From Echinicola strongylocentroti (lineage in GTDB: Bacteria > Bacteroidota > Bacteroidia > Cytophagales > Cyclobacteriaceae), in contig NZ_CP030041.1 of NCBI RefSeq assembly GCF_003260975.1, positions 4,529,501 to 4,593,500 of the forward strand: a DNA stretch of 64,000 bases, in the 5' to 3' direction. Under the pieces are notes generated by a model. The model was given only the letters and a program-made list of their open reading frames with translations, ran no database searches and had not been told where the DNA came from. Shown in pieces: positions 41,163 to 48,443 of the stretch (position 1 is the stretch's first letter; each line of letters starts with the position of its first letter). Both the position numbers and the translations under genes were made by a program.

Positions 41163-42364
41163 GCGCTGACCCTCCTTTCCAATTCAGCCTTTTCAGCCTC
41201 CCAGGTGGGGATGTTTTCTTTCTTAAGTTTGCCTTTTTTGGCTTTGCTGATATAGGTGCGAAGGGTTCGGATGCGCTTTGACATTTGTTCGGGTGTCATA
41301 TCGTCCATGCCCTGATCGATATATTCTGGTTTCTTTCCGTGAACCTTCACAAAATCCGCTTCCTGCCAAACCTCCGATACCCTATCCATCAGATCCAGTA
41401 CTTCAAAGCAAGCTTGTTTCCGCTTGCCGTCATCCTCGATCAAATCCAACTGCCCAAAAACCATAGAGGCCTTGGAGTAGAGTGGCAACCATTTTTCTTT
41501 TAGTTCAAGCTCTTCCGGGGATTGTGCTGCCCTTTCGGTGACCTTAACGGTAACAGCTGGTGTGATAGTGGCTTGAGGTGGTGTGGTATCCCTCCCAGTC
41601 GGTTTCCTTCGGCTCCGCTCAGGAACCGGCTTGTGTAGGGATGTAGGAGCTGAACTTTCCAGTTGATCAAGTACCTGATGCAATTCCTTTTTGAGACGGG
41701 CACGGTTAAAGTCATCCTCTCCGGAGGATAGCATTTCTTTTACAAAGAACTTTCCTTCCACATGATCATTAAACCATTTAAGACCGGTGGAATAATCGAA
41801 GTCCTTAATGATCTGGCGAAGCTCGGGGTTGCTGCCTTTTGCATTGAATTTCTGAAAGAACTGTTTGATAAGTTCATGTGGCTTATATTTTTCTGAATTC
41901 AATACCAGGTCAGCCTTGATCCAAGCAGAACGATCCTCCAGTCGTTCGATATATTCCTTGGGATCGAGTCGCTTTTTGTAAACGGGGACCACATGGAAAT
42001 GCCCGTCCTGTTCTCGCTTCATGTGCCTTTCCAGGCAGATCGCAGGTGGGCAGTGGATGTGAACGATATAAAGTTTGTATTGATTGCGGATAAAGTCCGC
42101 ATAGATCTCCTTAAAAAATCGGGTGCCACCCGTCGTTTCATAGATCACTTGTTGGTGGTCTTTGATGGCCGCTTTAGTTTTCCGGGCTACCTTGTGCTCA
42201 AACTCGTGGGTATTGTGGCCGTCTTCTAAGACTTCCCCAAAATTATCCTTGCGATAATCGTCCAGACATACATACTGATAGGAGGGAAGATGTTTTTTAA
42301 GGGATCGGGAAAAGGTGGATTTCCCTGATCCCATATTGCCATAAACAATGATAATTTCCTTCAT
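41159..42364 (-). CDS. P-loop kinase-like protein
   Basis: 401 aa. Walker A GNMGSGKST (9-17), a LDDYRKDN segment and a LID-like R..REQDG region resemble polynucleotide or zeta-toxin-type kinases (residues 1-150). The second half is Lys/Glu-rich helical. A palindromic repeat at 41601-41627 encodes KPVPERSRRKPTG, the tell-tale peptide such elements produce. It overlaps the PLD gene by 4 nt. The substrate is unknown: nucleic-acid 5' ends or a small molecule are both possible. Confidence 0.65.
   Translation of the reverse strand: MKEIIIVYGNMGSGKSTFSRSLKKHLPSYQYVCLDDYRKDNFGEVLEDGHNTHEFEHKVARKTKAAIKDHQQVIYETTGGTRFFKEIYADFIRNQYKLYIVHIHCPPAICLERHMKREQDGHFHVVPVYKKRLDPKEYIERLEDRSAWIKADLVLNSEKYKPHELIKQFFQKFNAKGSNPELRQIIKDFDYSTGLKWFNDHVEGKFFVKEMLSSGEDDFNRARLKKELHQVLDQLESSAPTSLHKPVPERSRRKPTGRDTTPPQATITPAVTVKVTERAAQSPEELELKEKWLPLYSKASMVFGQLDLIEDDGKRKQACFEVLDLMDRVSEVWQEADFVKVHGKKPEYIDQGMDDMTPEQMSKRIRTLRTYISKAKKGKLKKENIPTWEAEKAELERRVSA
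41601..41627. repeat. GGTTTCCTTCGGCTCCGCTC palindrome inside the kinase gene
   Basis: Dispersed Bacteroidota palindrome with TTCC / GGAA arms, read in frame as part of the P-loop kinase (peptide PERSRR). Confidence 0.75.
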
Positions 42365-42434
42365 GCAATAAAATTATTGCATTGCAATCATTGCAATTAG
42401 GACAAACTTTTACTACTAAATGTGTATTCTGATA

Positions 42435-43103
42435 TCAACCATTCAAATATTTGTTGATTTTTTTTAAGATATCCCTATTATATAAAACACTTCGTTTTAA
42501 TTTATATAGTGGATTAGTTCTATCTAAATGCTCATAATGATCTGTATCACGATTTTGTAAAGAGCTTAGTCCCCAACCCTTCCACAGGCTAAGTTTATCA
42601 CCATTGTTAAAAGTAATAGATTTCAAGGAGAAAGAAAGATCTAATGATTCCTTATGAGTAGAGTAAAAGTCCATATAATTTTTGATTGATTTTGAACTTA
42701 CTGTTGTTGAAATGTCGCTATTTTTCGAAATAACATCATTTTCTGTTATTGATTGGTAAAATATGGATCCATTTCCTTTATCACCATAACCTAAAAAATC
42801 TCCAAAGGAATCCATGAGGTAAATATCGACCTCTAAGTGTCTAATGTCACTTTCAGAATGGTTAGTAACTTTTACCCGTAAAGAAGTCGCATTTAATGAT
42901 TGAAGTTCAAAGGATAAAAATTGATTTGTGGCTTTGTTTATTTTGGTGGTTAAGGATTTATTTTCCTTTTCTAATTTTTTTCTTTCATTCTGAATTTGAA
43001 CCTTCTTTTTTTCCTTGTTTTGGTCAATTTGATTTTTGTACGAAAATGCAATAATTAGTATTATGAAAAAAAAGGGTAATGAATAAAATATTTTTCTTTT
43101 CAT
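42435..43103 (-). CDS. membrane-anchored hypothetical protein, 222 aa
   Basis: Start MKRKIFYSLPFFFIILIIAF at 43103 (an ATG at 43184 adds an unlikely N-terminus). One N-terminal helix is followed by a Lys-rich coiled coil and a beta-rich extracellular domain (SLRVKVTNHSESDIRHLEVD, a fibronectin/Ig-like strand pattern). Markedly AT-rich compared with the neighbours, suggesting added cargo. Function unknown. Confidence 0.6.
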   Translation of the reverse strand: MKRKIFYSLPFFFIILIIAFSYKNQIDQNKEKKKVQIQNERKKLEKENKSLTTKINKATNQFLSFELQSLNATSLRVKVTNHSESDIRHLEVDIYLMDSFGDFLGYGDKGNGSIFYQSITENDVISKNSDISTTVSSKSIKNYMDFYSTHKESLDLSFSLKSITFNNGDKLSLWKGWGLSSLQNRDTDHYEHLDRTNPLYKLKRSVLYNRDILKKINKYLNG

Positions 43104-43238
43104 GAGTAGTAGTTTAATTAAATAATGATATCTAGTAAAAATTAAAATTAGGTAGTTCAGCGAAAAAATCCAACTAAAAGACATGCCCCATGGGTGCAGT
43201 AATAGTTCAGGGTTTTATTATTGATCAAAAAAAGGGAA

Positions 43239-43664
43239 TCAGCTCCCTTTCCTCATTTTTCTGACCATGGCTGCTTTCAGTTGCGCGACGGTCTTTTGTT
43301 GGGCGATAAGGTTACGTTCCTTAGCCAATACTGCCTTAAGGTGCTGCACTATCTGGTCAAATGCCTCCATGCGATTTTCATGAAAGGCCACTTGTCCCAT
43401 TACGATCTTCCTAAACTCATAAAGCCTGATAAAGGGGATCACCGATCCATGAAGGTGGTAAGCAAATACTTTGTCCTGCCAAAGCCCATAACACAACCAA
43501 TATATTCGGTCCCGATCTTCCGTGTTATCAAACGTCAGCACAAAGCAATTGGCCGTTTCTGACTCCAGCGGTTTGCCGGCATTGTTGCCTTTGCTTAGGA
43601 TGAAAAGATGTGGCTGGTTGTAGGACCTACCAGGAACGTGTGATTTTGCAGTGAAGGATTTCAT
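43239..43664 (-). CDS. conserved Bacteroidota mobile-element protein (DUF6943-like)
   Basis: 141 aa. It starts MKSFTAKSHVPGRSYNQPHL, with FILSKGNNAGKPL and YWLCYGLWQDKVF segments that I associate with DUF6943, seen in Bacteroidota conjugative and phage elements (from memory). It ends in a charged helix. Its leader of about 170 nt is homologous to that of the JAB gene upstream, so the two appear co-regulated. Confidence 0.65.
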   Translation of the reverse strand: MKSFTAKSHVPGRSYNQPHLFILSKGNNAGKPLESETANCFVLTFDNTEDRDRIYWLCYGLWQDKVFAYHLHGSVIPFIRLYEFRKIVMGQVAFHENRMEAFDQIVQHLKAVLAKERNLIAQQKTVAQLKAAMVRKMRKGS

Positions 43665-43840
43665 GTGCGTGATGCGGACTTTCCACTCCTCGCGCTGGAG
43701 CTTAAATGATGAAAGCCCGGCACCAGGGAGAGGAGATCACTAAAGGCAATTGGAAACGGAATAAACCGGCAGGGGAAACGGGAAGGCTTTATGCCGTAGT
43801 CTCTTGTCCTGTGTGAAATCATCCTCCCTAACTTTGGCGG
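43665..43840 (-). promoter_or_regulatory. conserved 5' leader, copy 1 (before the DUF6943-like gene)
   Basis: Matches 44400-44580 over about 170 nt. Best block: GGCAATTGGAAACGGAATAA (43745-43764) and GCTTTATGCCGTAGTCTCTT (43786-43805). Near the start codon, CTCC / GGAG pairs in a short hairpin in both copies with a different loop. Possibly a cis-acting RNA. Confidence 0.6.
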
Positions 43841-43943
43841 CACATGATTGAAGTGAGAGAGATTACTTATACCATTAGCGTTTAAAACTGCTAATTCTCC
43901 CCCTTGGAGGGGGAGATGCCAAAGGCAGAGGGGGTGAAAAAAA

Positions 43944-43959
43944 GGAGCTTTAAAGCTCC
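43944..43959 (-). terminator. terminator overlapping the JAB stop codon
   Basis: GGAGCTTTAAAGCTCC, an 8-bp palindrome. On the minus strand it is followed by TTTTTTTC. A GA-rich palindrome (CTCCCCCTTGGAGGGGGAG) lies just beyond. Confidence 0.8.
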
Positions 43960-44399
43960 CCGTTGTCGGCCATGCTGTAGTGGCCATCGGCAGTGATGAT
44001 GATATGATCAAGCAAGTGGATGTCCAGAAAGTCGCCACCTAGTTTTACTTTTTCGGTAAGGTTTAGATCTTGTCTGGAGGGTTTGAGTTGGCCAGAGGGA
44101 TGATTGTGCGCGACTATCAAGGCTGATGAGTTGGCCAGTAATGCTGCCTGAAAGATGGTCTTGGGATCGGCTATTACTCCGGAAGTCCCTCCTTGGCCTA
44201 CGAAGCGGTAAGCGATGACTTTATTGGCGCGGTTCAGCATGAGGACGCAGAAACTTTCATAATATTCGATGGTGTCCTGATCCCAGAGCTCCCTGAGGAG
44301 GGTTGCGGCATCCTTGCTACCGGTAATTTGTGCGAAAGGCTTGCCAGTGGTCTTGTAGGTAGCTTTTACTTCTCCGATGGTGTTGAATAGATTTTTCAT
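43950..44399 (-). CDS. JAB/RadC-like domain protein
   Basis: 149 aa starting MKNLFNTIGEVKATY. It has the JAMM-type metal motif VAHNHPSG (His98, His100) with Asp111 in SRQDLNLT. It is RadC-related, a family common in mobile elements with unclear role. The start at 44399 is chosen because the homologous leader ends there. It is followed by the DUF6943-like gene, which shares its leader. Confidence 0.8.
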   Translation of the reverse strand: MKNLFNTIGEVKATYKTTGKPFAQITGSKDAATLLRELWDQDTIEYYESFCVLMLNRANKVIAYRFVGQGGTSGVIADPKTIFQAALLANSSALIVAHNHPSGQLKPSRQDLNLTEKVKLGGDFLDIHLLDHIIITADGHYSMADNGEL

Positions 44400-44580
44400 G
44401 ATAGCTTCGCCGACTTTTATCTCCTGGCGCCGGAGGGATTTGTGAAAAATTGATTTGGCTATCACACCGGGAAAGGGGGCGACTAAGGGCAATTGGAAAC
44501 GGAATAAACCCAGCAGGGAAAGCGGGGAGCTTTATGCCGTAGTCTCTTGTCCCGTGTCGGAAACTGTTCCCGAACTTTGC
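44400..44580 (-). promoter_or_regulatory. conserved 5' leader, copy 2 (before the JAB gene)
   Basis: Partner of 43665-43840. GGCAATTGGAAACGGAATAA lies at 44488-44507 and GCTTTATGCCGTAGTCTCTT at 44529-44548. Contains no open frame that continues across both copies. Divergence lies in loops and spacers, blocks are conserved. Confidence 0.6.
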
Positions 44581-44621
44581 TCTATGTCAATTGCATAATG
44601 TGTGTTGGAATCCCACTTTGT

Positions 44622-44645
44622 CACCCTTAGCGGAGTCGAAGGGTG
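44622..44645. repeat. CACCCTTAGCGGAGTCGAAGGGTG palindrome
   Basis: Third copy type of the short CCTTCGGCTCCGCTCAGG-like palindromes, in the gap before the JAB leader. The rest of 44581-44763 is gene-free. Confidence 0.6.
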
Positions 44646-44763
44646 GCAAAAAGGCTTAGGGATAGCAGTGGATATCCTTTTGAAAAAAGATAGTAACGGA
44701 TAGCCCGACTCCGCCTGAGCGGAGAAAGCCCCTGAAAAAGTAGTTAGATGTAAAACAATGGAT

Positions 44764-44791
44764 AAAAAAAGCCTCTCCATTTCGGAAAGGC
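44764..44791 (-). terminator. terminator after the 64-aa gene
   Basis: GCCTCTCCATTTCGGAAAGGC with a flanking run of A on the plus strand (T on the minus). Almost identical to the terminator at 45030-45060. Confidence 0.75.
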
Positions 44792-44799
44792 CTGTGATA

Positions 44800-44994
44800 T
44801 TACTTACTAGAAATTTCTTCTACCTTGGCATTTCCAAAAATGTGGCAACCAGGTGGGAGTGAAATTCTATTTAATCTGTCTGATATTTCAGAATTGTCTG
44901 GGTATTTTTCAAATTCAAGTTCTCTTTCCCAAACGGCAATGTCGCGTTCAGTTTTTGTTTCTCTTACTACAAAACTAATTTTAAATTTCCACAT
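44800..44994 (-). CDS. 64-aa hypothetical protein
   Basis: Starts MWKFKISFVVRETKTERDIA and ends GNAKVEEISSK. Beta-rich, charged. It lies between two near-identical terminators, so it forms an insulated single-gene unit. Function unknown. Confidence 0.55.
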   Translation of the reverse strand: MWKFKISFVVRETKTERDIAVWERELEFEKYPDNSEISDRLNRISLPPGCHIFGNAKVEEISSK

Positions 44995-45029
44995 ACTATA
45001 AACATTGGTTTTAAGTCCATTGCCAAATT

Positions 45030-45060
45030 AAAAAAAGCCTCTCCATTTTGGAAAGGCTTT
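45030..45060 (-). terminator. terminator after the exported 109-aa gene
   Basis: AAAAAAGCCTCTCC / GGAAAGGCTTT with a short ATTTT loop. A good T run follows on the minus strand. Confidence 0.8.
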
Positions 45061-45092
45061 ATCACATTATTGAAAATATGGCATTGAATAGA

Positions 45093-45422
45093 TCACACTA
45101 AAACCAAACCGCACGAACCTGGGTCGTAGTGCAGATCTGCAAAGGTGATATGGGTTTGGGCTGCATGTTTTCTCTTGTCCTCGATCGGTACCTGCAAGGA
45201 TGCCGGATAGTATGTCGTGCTGAGGATAAAGGAACGCATAAACAGGCTTTCGGAGTGAAGTTTTTTCGATTGGTCCAGATGGGGAATATCTTCGTCGATA
45301 TCCATTGGTGCCAATTGGATGACTTCATGAGTGGGATTGGCACTAGTATCATCTAGGGGAACTATATCGGTATAGATCCCCACTGCGAAAAGCACCAAAA
45401 GAAAAGCAAATAGTTTTTTCAT
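45093..45422 (-). CDS. exported small protein, 109 aa
   Basis: Start MKKLFAFLLVLFAVGIYTDI at 45422 begins with a signal peptide or anchor. The rest is acidic, with an STTYYPASLQVPIEDK segment and a Cys near the end (PGSCGLVLV). No family recognised. It lies downstream of a palindromic repeat and just before an insulated small gene, and may be cargo. Confidence 0.55.
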   Translation of the reverse strand: MKKLFAFLLVLFAVGIYTDIVPLDDTSANPTHEVIQLAPMDIDEDIPHLDQSKKLHSESLFMRSFILSTTYYPASLQVPIEDKRKHAAQTHITFADLHYDPGSCGLVLV

Positions 45423-45516
45423 TGAAAGTGGTTTTAGGTGAATTGAATATTTCATTAAATGAGACTTCAATTTGGGGGATACAGTATTAAACAGGTAGGA
45501 CAGAAATAATGAAAAC

Positions 45517-45597
45517 CGTCATCGCGAGACGGACAGAAGGAGGTCGTGGCGATCTCGATATTAAAAGATGAGATCGCTTCGCAGGCTCGCGATGACG
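45517..45597. repeat. palindromic element, copy 4
   Basis: CGTCATCGCGAG to CTCGCGATGACG, 81 bp, close to copy 1 in its right half (GAGATCGCTTCGCAGGCTCG in both). It fills most of the gap 45471-45661. Confidence 0.85.
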
Positions 45598-45661
45598 GAG
45601 CAAAACACAAAAAAAGGATCGGCAGCACCGATCCTCTTTACCTATAAAACCCAAAATAACC

Positions 45662-45868
45662 TTATTTTTTGTCCGTTTTCGCTGGCTTGTCGGTTGGTGC
45701 GGCTACCTTTCTCAGGTAACTGGTGCCCAGATTGATAAGCCTTTCGGCAGTCTTCTCATTGATCTTGGCAAGGTTAATGACACCCAACTTGGTGCCGATA
45801 GGGCCGGGTTTTACCCCGACCACCTCATACTTGCCGTCCAATATCGGTGTGGTCTTCAAATCACTCAT
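45662..45868 (-). CDS. small structural protein, 68 aa
   Basis: Starts MSDLKTTPILDGKYEVVGVK and ends in a Lys-rich tail (PAKTDKK). It follows the tail-tube-like gene with a 1-nt overlap. Probably a small virion or assembly protein. Confidence 0.6.
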   Translation of the reverse strand: MSDLKTTPILDGKYEVVGVKPGPIGTKLGVINLAKINEKTAERLINLGTSYLRKVAAPTDKPAKTDKK

Positions 45869-46413
45869 TACACAGCTTCAGTTAAGGGTACTTCATCGAT
45901 GTAGAATGGTGGATAGTAGATCGATCTCACCGTAATGGAGGTCATTTTCTCTCCACTGATTTCCGCAGGAGTTTCAGAGGTTGCTTCCTCTACTTCTGCA
46001 GGAATGCCCTTATACCCGATAAAGGTATATTGATCCGTCTCGCCCAAAAACTTAAAGGCTACCACCAGTGGCCGGTTCCTATTGGCCCTTAACCATCCAA
46101 ATAGCTGCTTGCTGACACCTGACTTGGCGATGGTGAGCGTGTTCTCAAACGACTTGGCCCTTCTGGCTCCGACCAATGCGGAGTTAAAGGCGTTCTTTTC
46201 CAAAGTTGCTTCGAACTGGAAGAACTTCTTGCCGGTCTTCATGGTAAACACCTCAGCACCTAAATCCACATACTCGCCACTTTCAGTAGCGCCTGTGAGG
46301 GTAGGAAGTGCAGGCCAAGACTCTACATCGTTATAATCTGCGATGCAAACTTCAACCTCCAGACCAGCGGATTCTTCCAGGTTCTGGGCACCTTGATAAT
46401 CCATTAAATCCAT
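45868..46413 (-). CDS. probable major tail (tube) protein
   Basis: 181 aa, beta-rich, with an alternating pattern (GEYVDLGAEVFTMKTGKKFFQFEATLEKN), a central ENTLTIAKSGVSKQLFGWLR helix and PLVVAFKFLG strands. It begins MDLMDYQGAQNLEESAGLEV. Composition, length and position after the capsid genes suit a siphovirus tail tube. The assignment is by feel of the fold, not by a named motif. Confidence 0.55.
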   Translation of the reverse strand: MDLMDYQGAQNLEESAGLEVEVCIADYNDVESWPALPTLTGATESGEYVDLGAEVFTMKTGKKFFQFEATLEKNAFNSALVGARRAKSFENTLTIAKSGVSKQLFGWLRANRNRPLVVAFKFLGETDQYTFIGYKGIPAEVEEATSETPAEISGEKMTSITVRSIYYPPFYIDEVPLTEAV

Positions 46414-46414
46414 A

Positions 46415-46846
46415 TTACTTGATCTCTTTTAGGAGTCCAGAACCTCGGTCTACCAGGGATTTGGCCAATTTCGGATCGGCAGCAATGTCCTCAGGGGTAA
46501 ACCTTCCTTCTTTGTTCACGAAGCCACCTTTTACCAGGTACTTCTTTTTGCCTATCTCTACGATAGTGCCTTTGCCTTTTTTACCTGCCAGTTTTAGCTG
46601 GGATTTCAGGTCGGCCACGATCTCGGAAGAATCTTCCAATTCCGCTTTCAATCGTTCGATTTCCTTATCCTTGTCAGCTAGTGCCGGATCAGGTGTCTTC
46701 AAATCTTCCTGAGCTTTTTGAAGACTTTCCTTCAAGGAATTGTTTTCGTTTGCCAAAGCCTCGGCTTTTGCCGTTTCTGCTTTCAACTGATCCTGAAGAG
46801 CAGTGATCTGCTCTTCAGGAGTTGGTGTATTTTTCTTATCTGACAT
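46415..46846 (-). CDS. coiled-coil protein next to the capsid gene, 143 aa
   Basis: Begins MSDKKNTPTPEEQITALQDQ. The first 95 residues are a strong acidic coiled coil. A small basic domain follows (IGKKKYLVKGGFVNKEGRFT). It overlaps the major capsid stop by 1 nt. It may be a head-decoration or assembly factor. Confidence 0.6.
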   Translation of the reverse strand: MSDKKNTPTPEEQITALQDQLKAETAKAEALANENNSLKESLQKAQEDLKTPDPALADKDKEIERLKAELEDSSEIVADLKSQLKLAGKKGKGTIVEIGKKKYLVKGGFVNKEGRFTPEDIAADPKLAKSLVDRGSGLLKEIK

Positions 46847-47928
46847 TATTGCTGGTCATTTACGTACAACACTTCCAGATCCCGGAATTCAAATCCGAGC
46901 ATCCATTTTACGATGGCGTCATAGCCGTGAAGGTTTTCCACGACCTTGCCCACTTTGTTGGAATCGGATGTTTGGTTGGTTCCCAGCACCATATTGCCTT
47001 TCATGGTCATGATGACCCTACGGGAATTTGACATCCAGGTCTTAGGCCTTACCCTTAACCGTCCTCCGGTATTTTTAAGGATAAATTCCTTGCCCTCTTC
47101 GATGTCTGAATTGGCAATGCCTTGGCCTGAGCCAAACTTGCTGTTGACATTAATGGCAAGGTCCTGGGCGACATCCATGCTGACCTCTGCGACCATTCCT
47201 TTGTTTTTGTGAGCTTCCGGCACAACGGCCCACATGGAGTGGAAATAGTCGTAAGCGGTGGTCTCATCGAAGGTACCGCCGTCACCTACGGTCAATAGGC
47301 CTTCGTTGGCGATGGCATATTCGATTTTCTCATGCGGACCGTCCAGGATGACCTTGTTGTCCACATCTTCCCATTTGGCCGGGTCGGTCTCTGGGGATTG
47401 GCCGGCAGTGGTGTCCGCTACATCGATCATGCGATAGATGATTTCATTGAAATACACCAAGTCGCCTTCGGAATAAACTGCACCCGCATCAAAGGCATCC
47501 ACATTGTCCCCGTGGTACTTGGAGAAGTAGAAGTTGTCATTGATCTCGGAGGCCAGTTTGGCAAATTCCTGTGCCCATACCCAATTGGCAAAAGGAACTT
47601 CTTTGGCATTGATGTCAAGCATCTCGGACATAAATGTCTCGCGGAGTTCTTCAGGAATCATGCGGATGATTTTCATCCCCCGTTGAGGAGTCAATGTTCG
47701 CTTGGTCCATTTTCTCCCACCTTTTGCATGCTCGATGTTGAGATTCAGTGGTCGAGCCCCTGAATCCACCGTCATCTTATACAGATCCCTAGGCTCTCGT
47801 ACATTACGTATGACCGTGAGGTCATTCATAATGTCCAGGCCATTCAGCATCTGGTTGATCAGGGTTTTGTCCCACTTGTGGATATAGGCCTTGATCGCAG
47901 AAATATCGGTCGCTGGTGATACTGGCAT
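46846..47928 (-). CDS. major capsid protein with inserted carbohydrate-binding-like domain
   Basis: 360 aa. It has an HK97-like pattern with an early helix (ISAIKAYIHKWDKTLINQML), a long middle and a C-terminal strand run (RVIMTMKGNMVLG). Residues about 146-192 look inserted: VYSEGDLVYFNEIIYRMIDV and a P..W ending, the Y..GD.V...G..Y...W pattern of CBM5/12-like modules. Such a surface insertion could bind glycans. The gene follows the protease and has a strong leader (ACCAACTAAACCAAC). Confidence 0.75.
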   Translation of the reverse strand: MPVSPATDISAIKAYIHKWDKTLINQMLNGLDIMNDLTVIRNVREPRDLYKMTVDSGARPLNLNIEHAKGGRKWTKRTLTPQRGMKIIRMIPEELRETFMSEMLDINAKEVPFANWVWAQEFAKLASEINDNFYFSKYHGDNVDAFDAGAVYSEGDLVYFNEIIYRMIDVADTTAGQSPETDPAKWEDVDNKVILDGPHEKIEYAIANEGLLTVGDGGTFDETTAYDYFHSMWAVVPEAHKNKGMVAEVSMDVAQDLAINVNSKFGSGQGIANSDIEEGKEFILKNTGGRLRVRPKTWMSNSRRVIMTMKGNMVLGTNQTSDSNKVGKVVENLHGYDAIVKWMLGFEFRDLEVLYVNDQQ

Positions 47929-47957
47929 ATTGTGATAGTTGGTTTAGTTGGTCTTGA

Positions 47958-48443
47958 TTAGTCGGCTTTTTCTGATTTATCAGGGTAGCCCATTTGCTTG
48001 CGAAGGTTCCTTACTTCCTTGTCCGTCTCGCTGAAGTAGTTTTCAGGGGATTCTTCTCCTTCGATTTTTTCAGGATCCTTGCCCTTGGTATTGGTAGGCT
48101 TGACTCCTGATTTGCGATAAGCCTCGATATCGAGTTTGAGGCCATTGTTCTCGGTTTCCAGGGTGGTCTTTTCTCCTTTCAGGTCATTCACCGTTTTGGC
48201 GAGGTTGTCCTTTTCGGTTTTGAGGTTGGAAACTTCGGTCTCCAAGGTTCCCTTTTCATTGGTAAGGGTATCCACTTGGGCTTGTACAGGCTTCACAGCA
48301 TCATCCACCTTGGCCTGTACTTCGTCCGAGGTGAATCGTTCATTGGCGCCGGTAAATTGTTGAATCTCTGCTTTTACGGCAGCGATATCCTCGGCAGTGA
48401 GCTCGCCCTTATTGAGCAGCTCAAGTGAATCTTTGAAATCCAT
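47958..48443 (-). CDS. nested scaffold protein (internal start, putative)
   Basis: 161 aa in the same frame as the protease, starting MDFKDSLELLNKGELTAEDI. AATCAAGACCA lies just upstream of this ATG, the same 11-mer as found in the major capsid leader. Coiled coil from residue about 55 to 120. Function by analogy with lambda Nu3 and other nested scaffolds; not proven here. Confidence 0.45.
   Translation of the reverse strand: MDFKDSLELLNKGELTAEDIAAVKAEIQQFTGANERFTSDEVQAKVDDAVKPVQAQVDTLTNEKGTLETEVSNLKTEKDNLAKTVNDLKGEKTTLETENNGLKLDIEAYRKSGVKPTNTKGKDPEKIEGEESPENYFSETDKEVRNLRKQMGYPDKSEKAD

Noticed and set aside
43829..43836. TAACTTTG on the plus strand in the DUF6943-like leader, possible promoter for an antisense RNA
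   Set aside because: The second leader has GAACTTTG, the spacer to a TTG is 22 nt, and nothing downstream is convincing; kept only as part of the leader repeat.
43661..44038. 125-aa minus-strand frame overlapping JAB
   Set aside because: Frame runs through the conserved leader and the 3' end of JAB in another phase; composition (Pro, Ser, His) is that of a shadow frame.
44532..44780. 82-aa minus-strand frame
   Set aside because: Overlaps the JAB leader, a palindrome and a terminator; STPLRVTK is the usual translation of the palindrome, not a protein motif.
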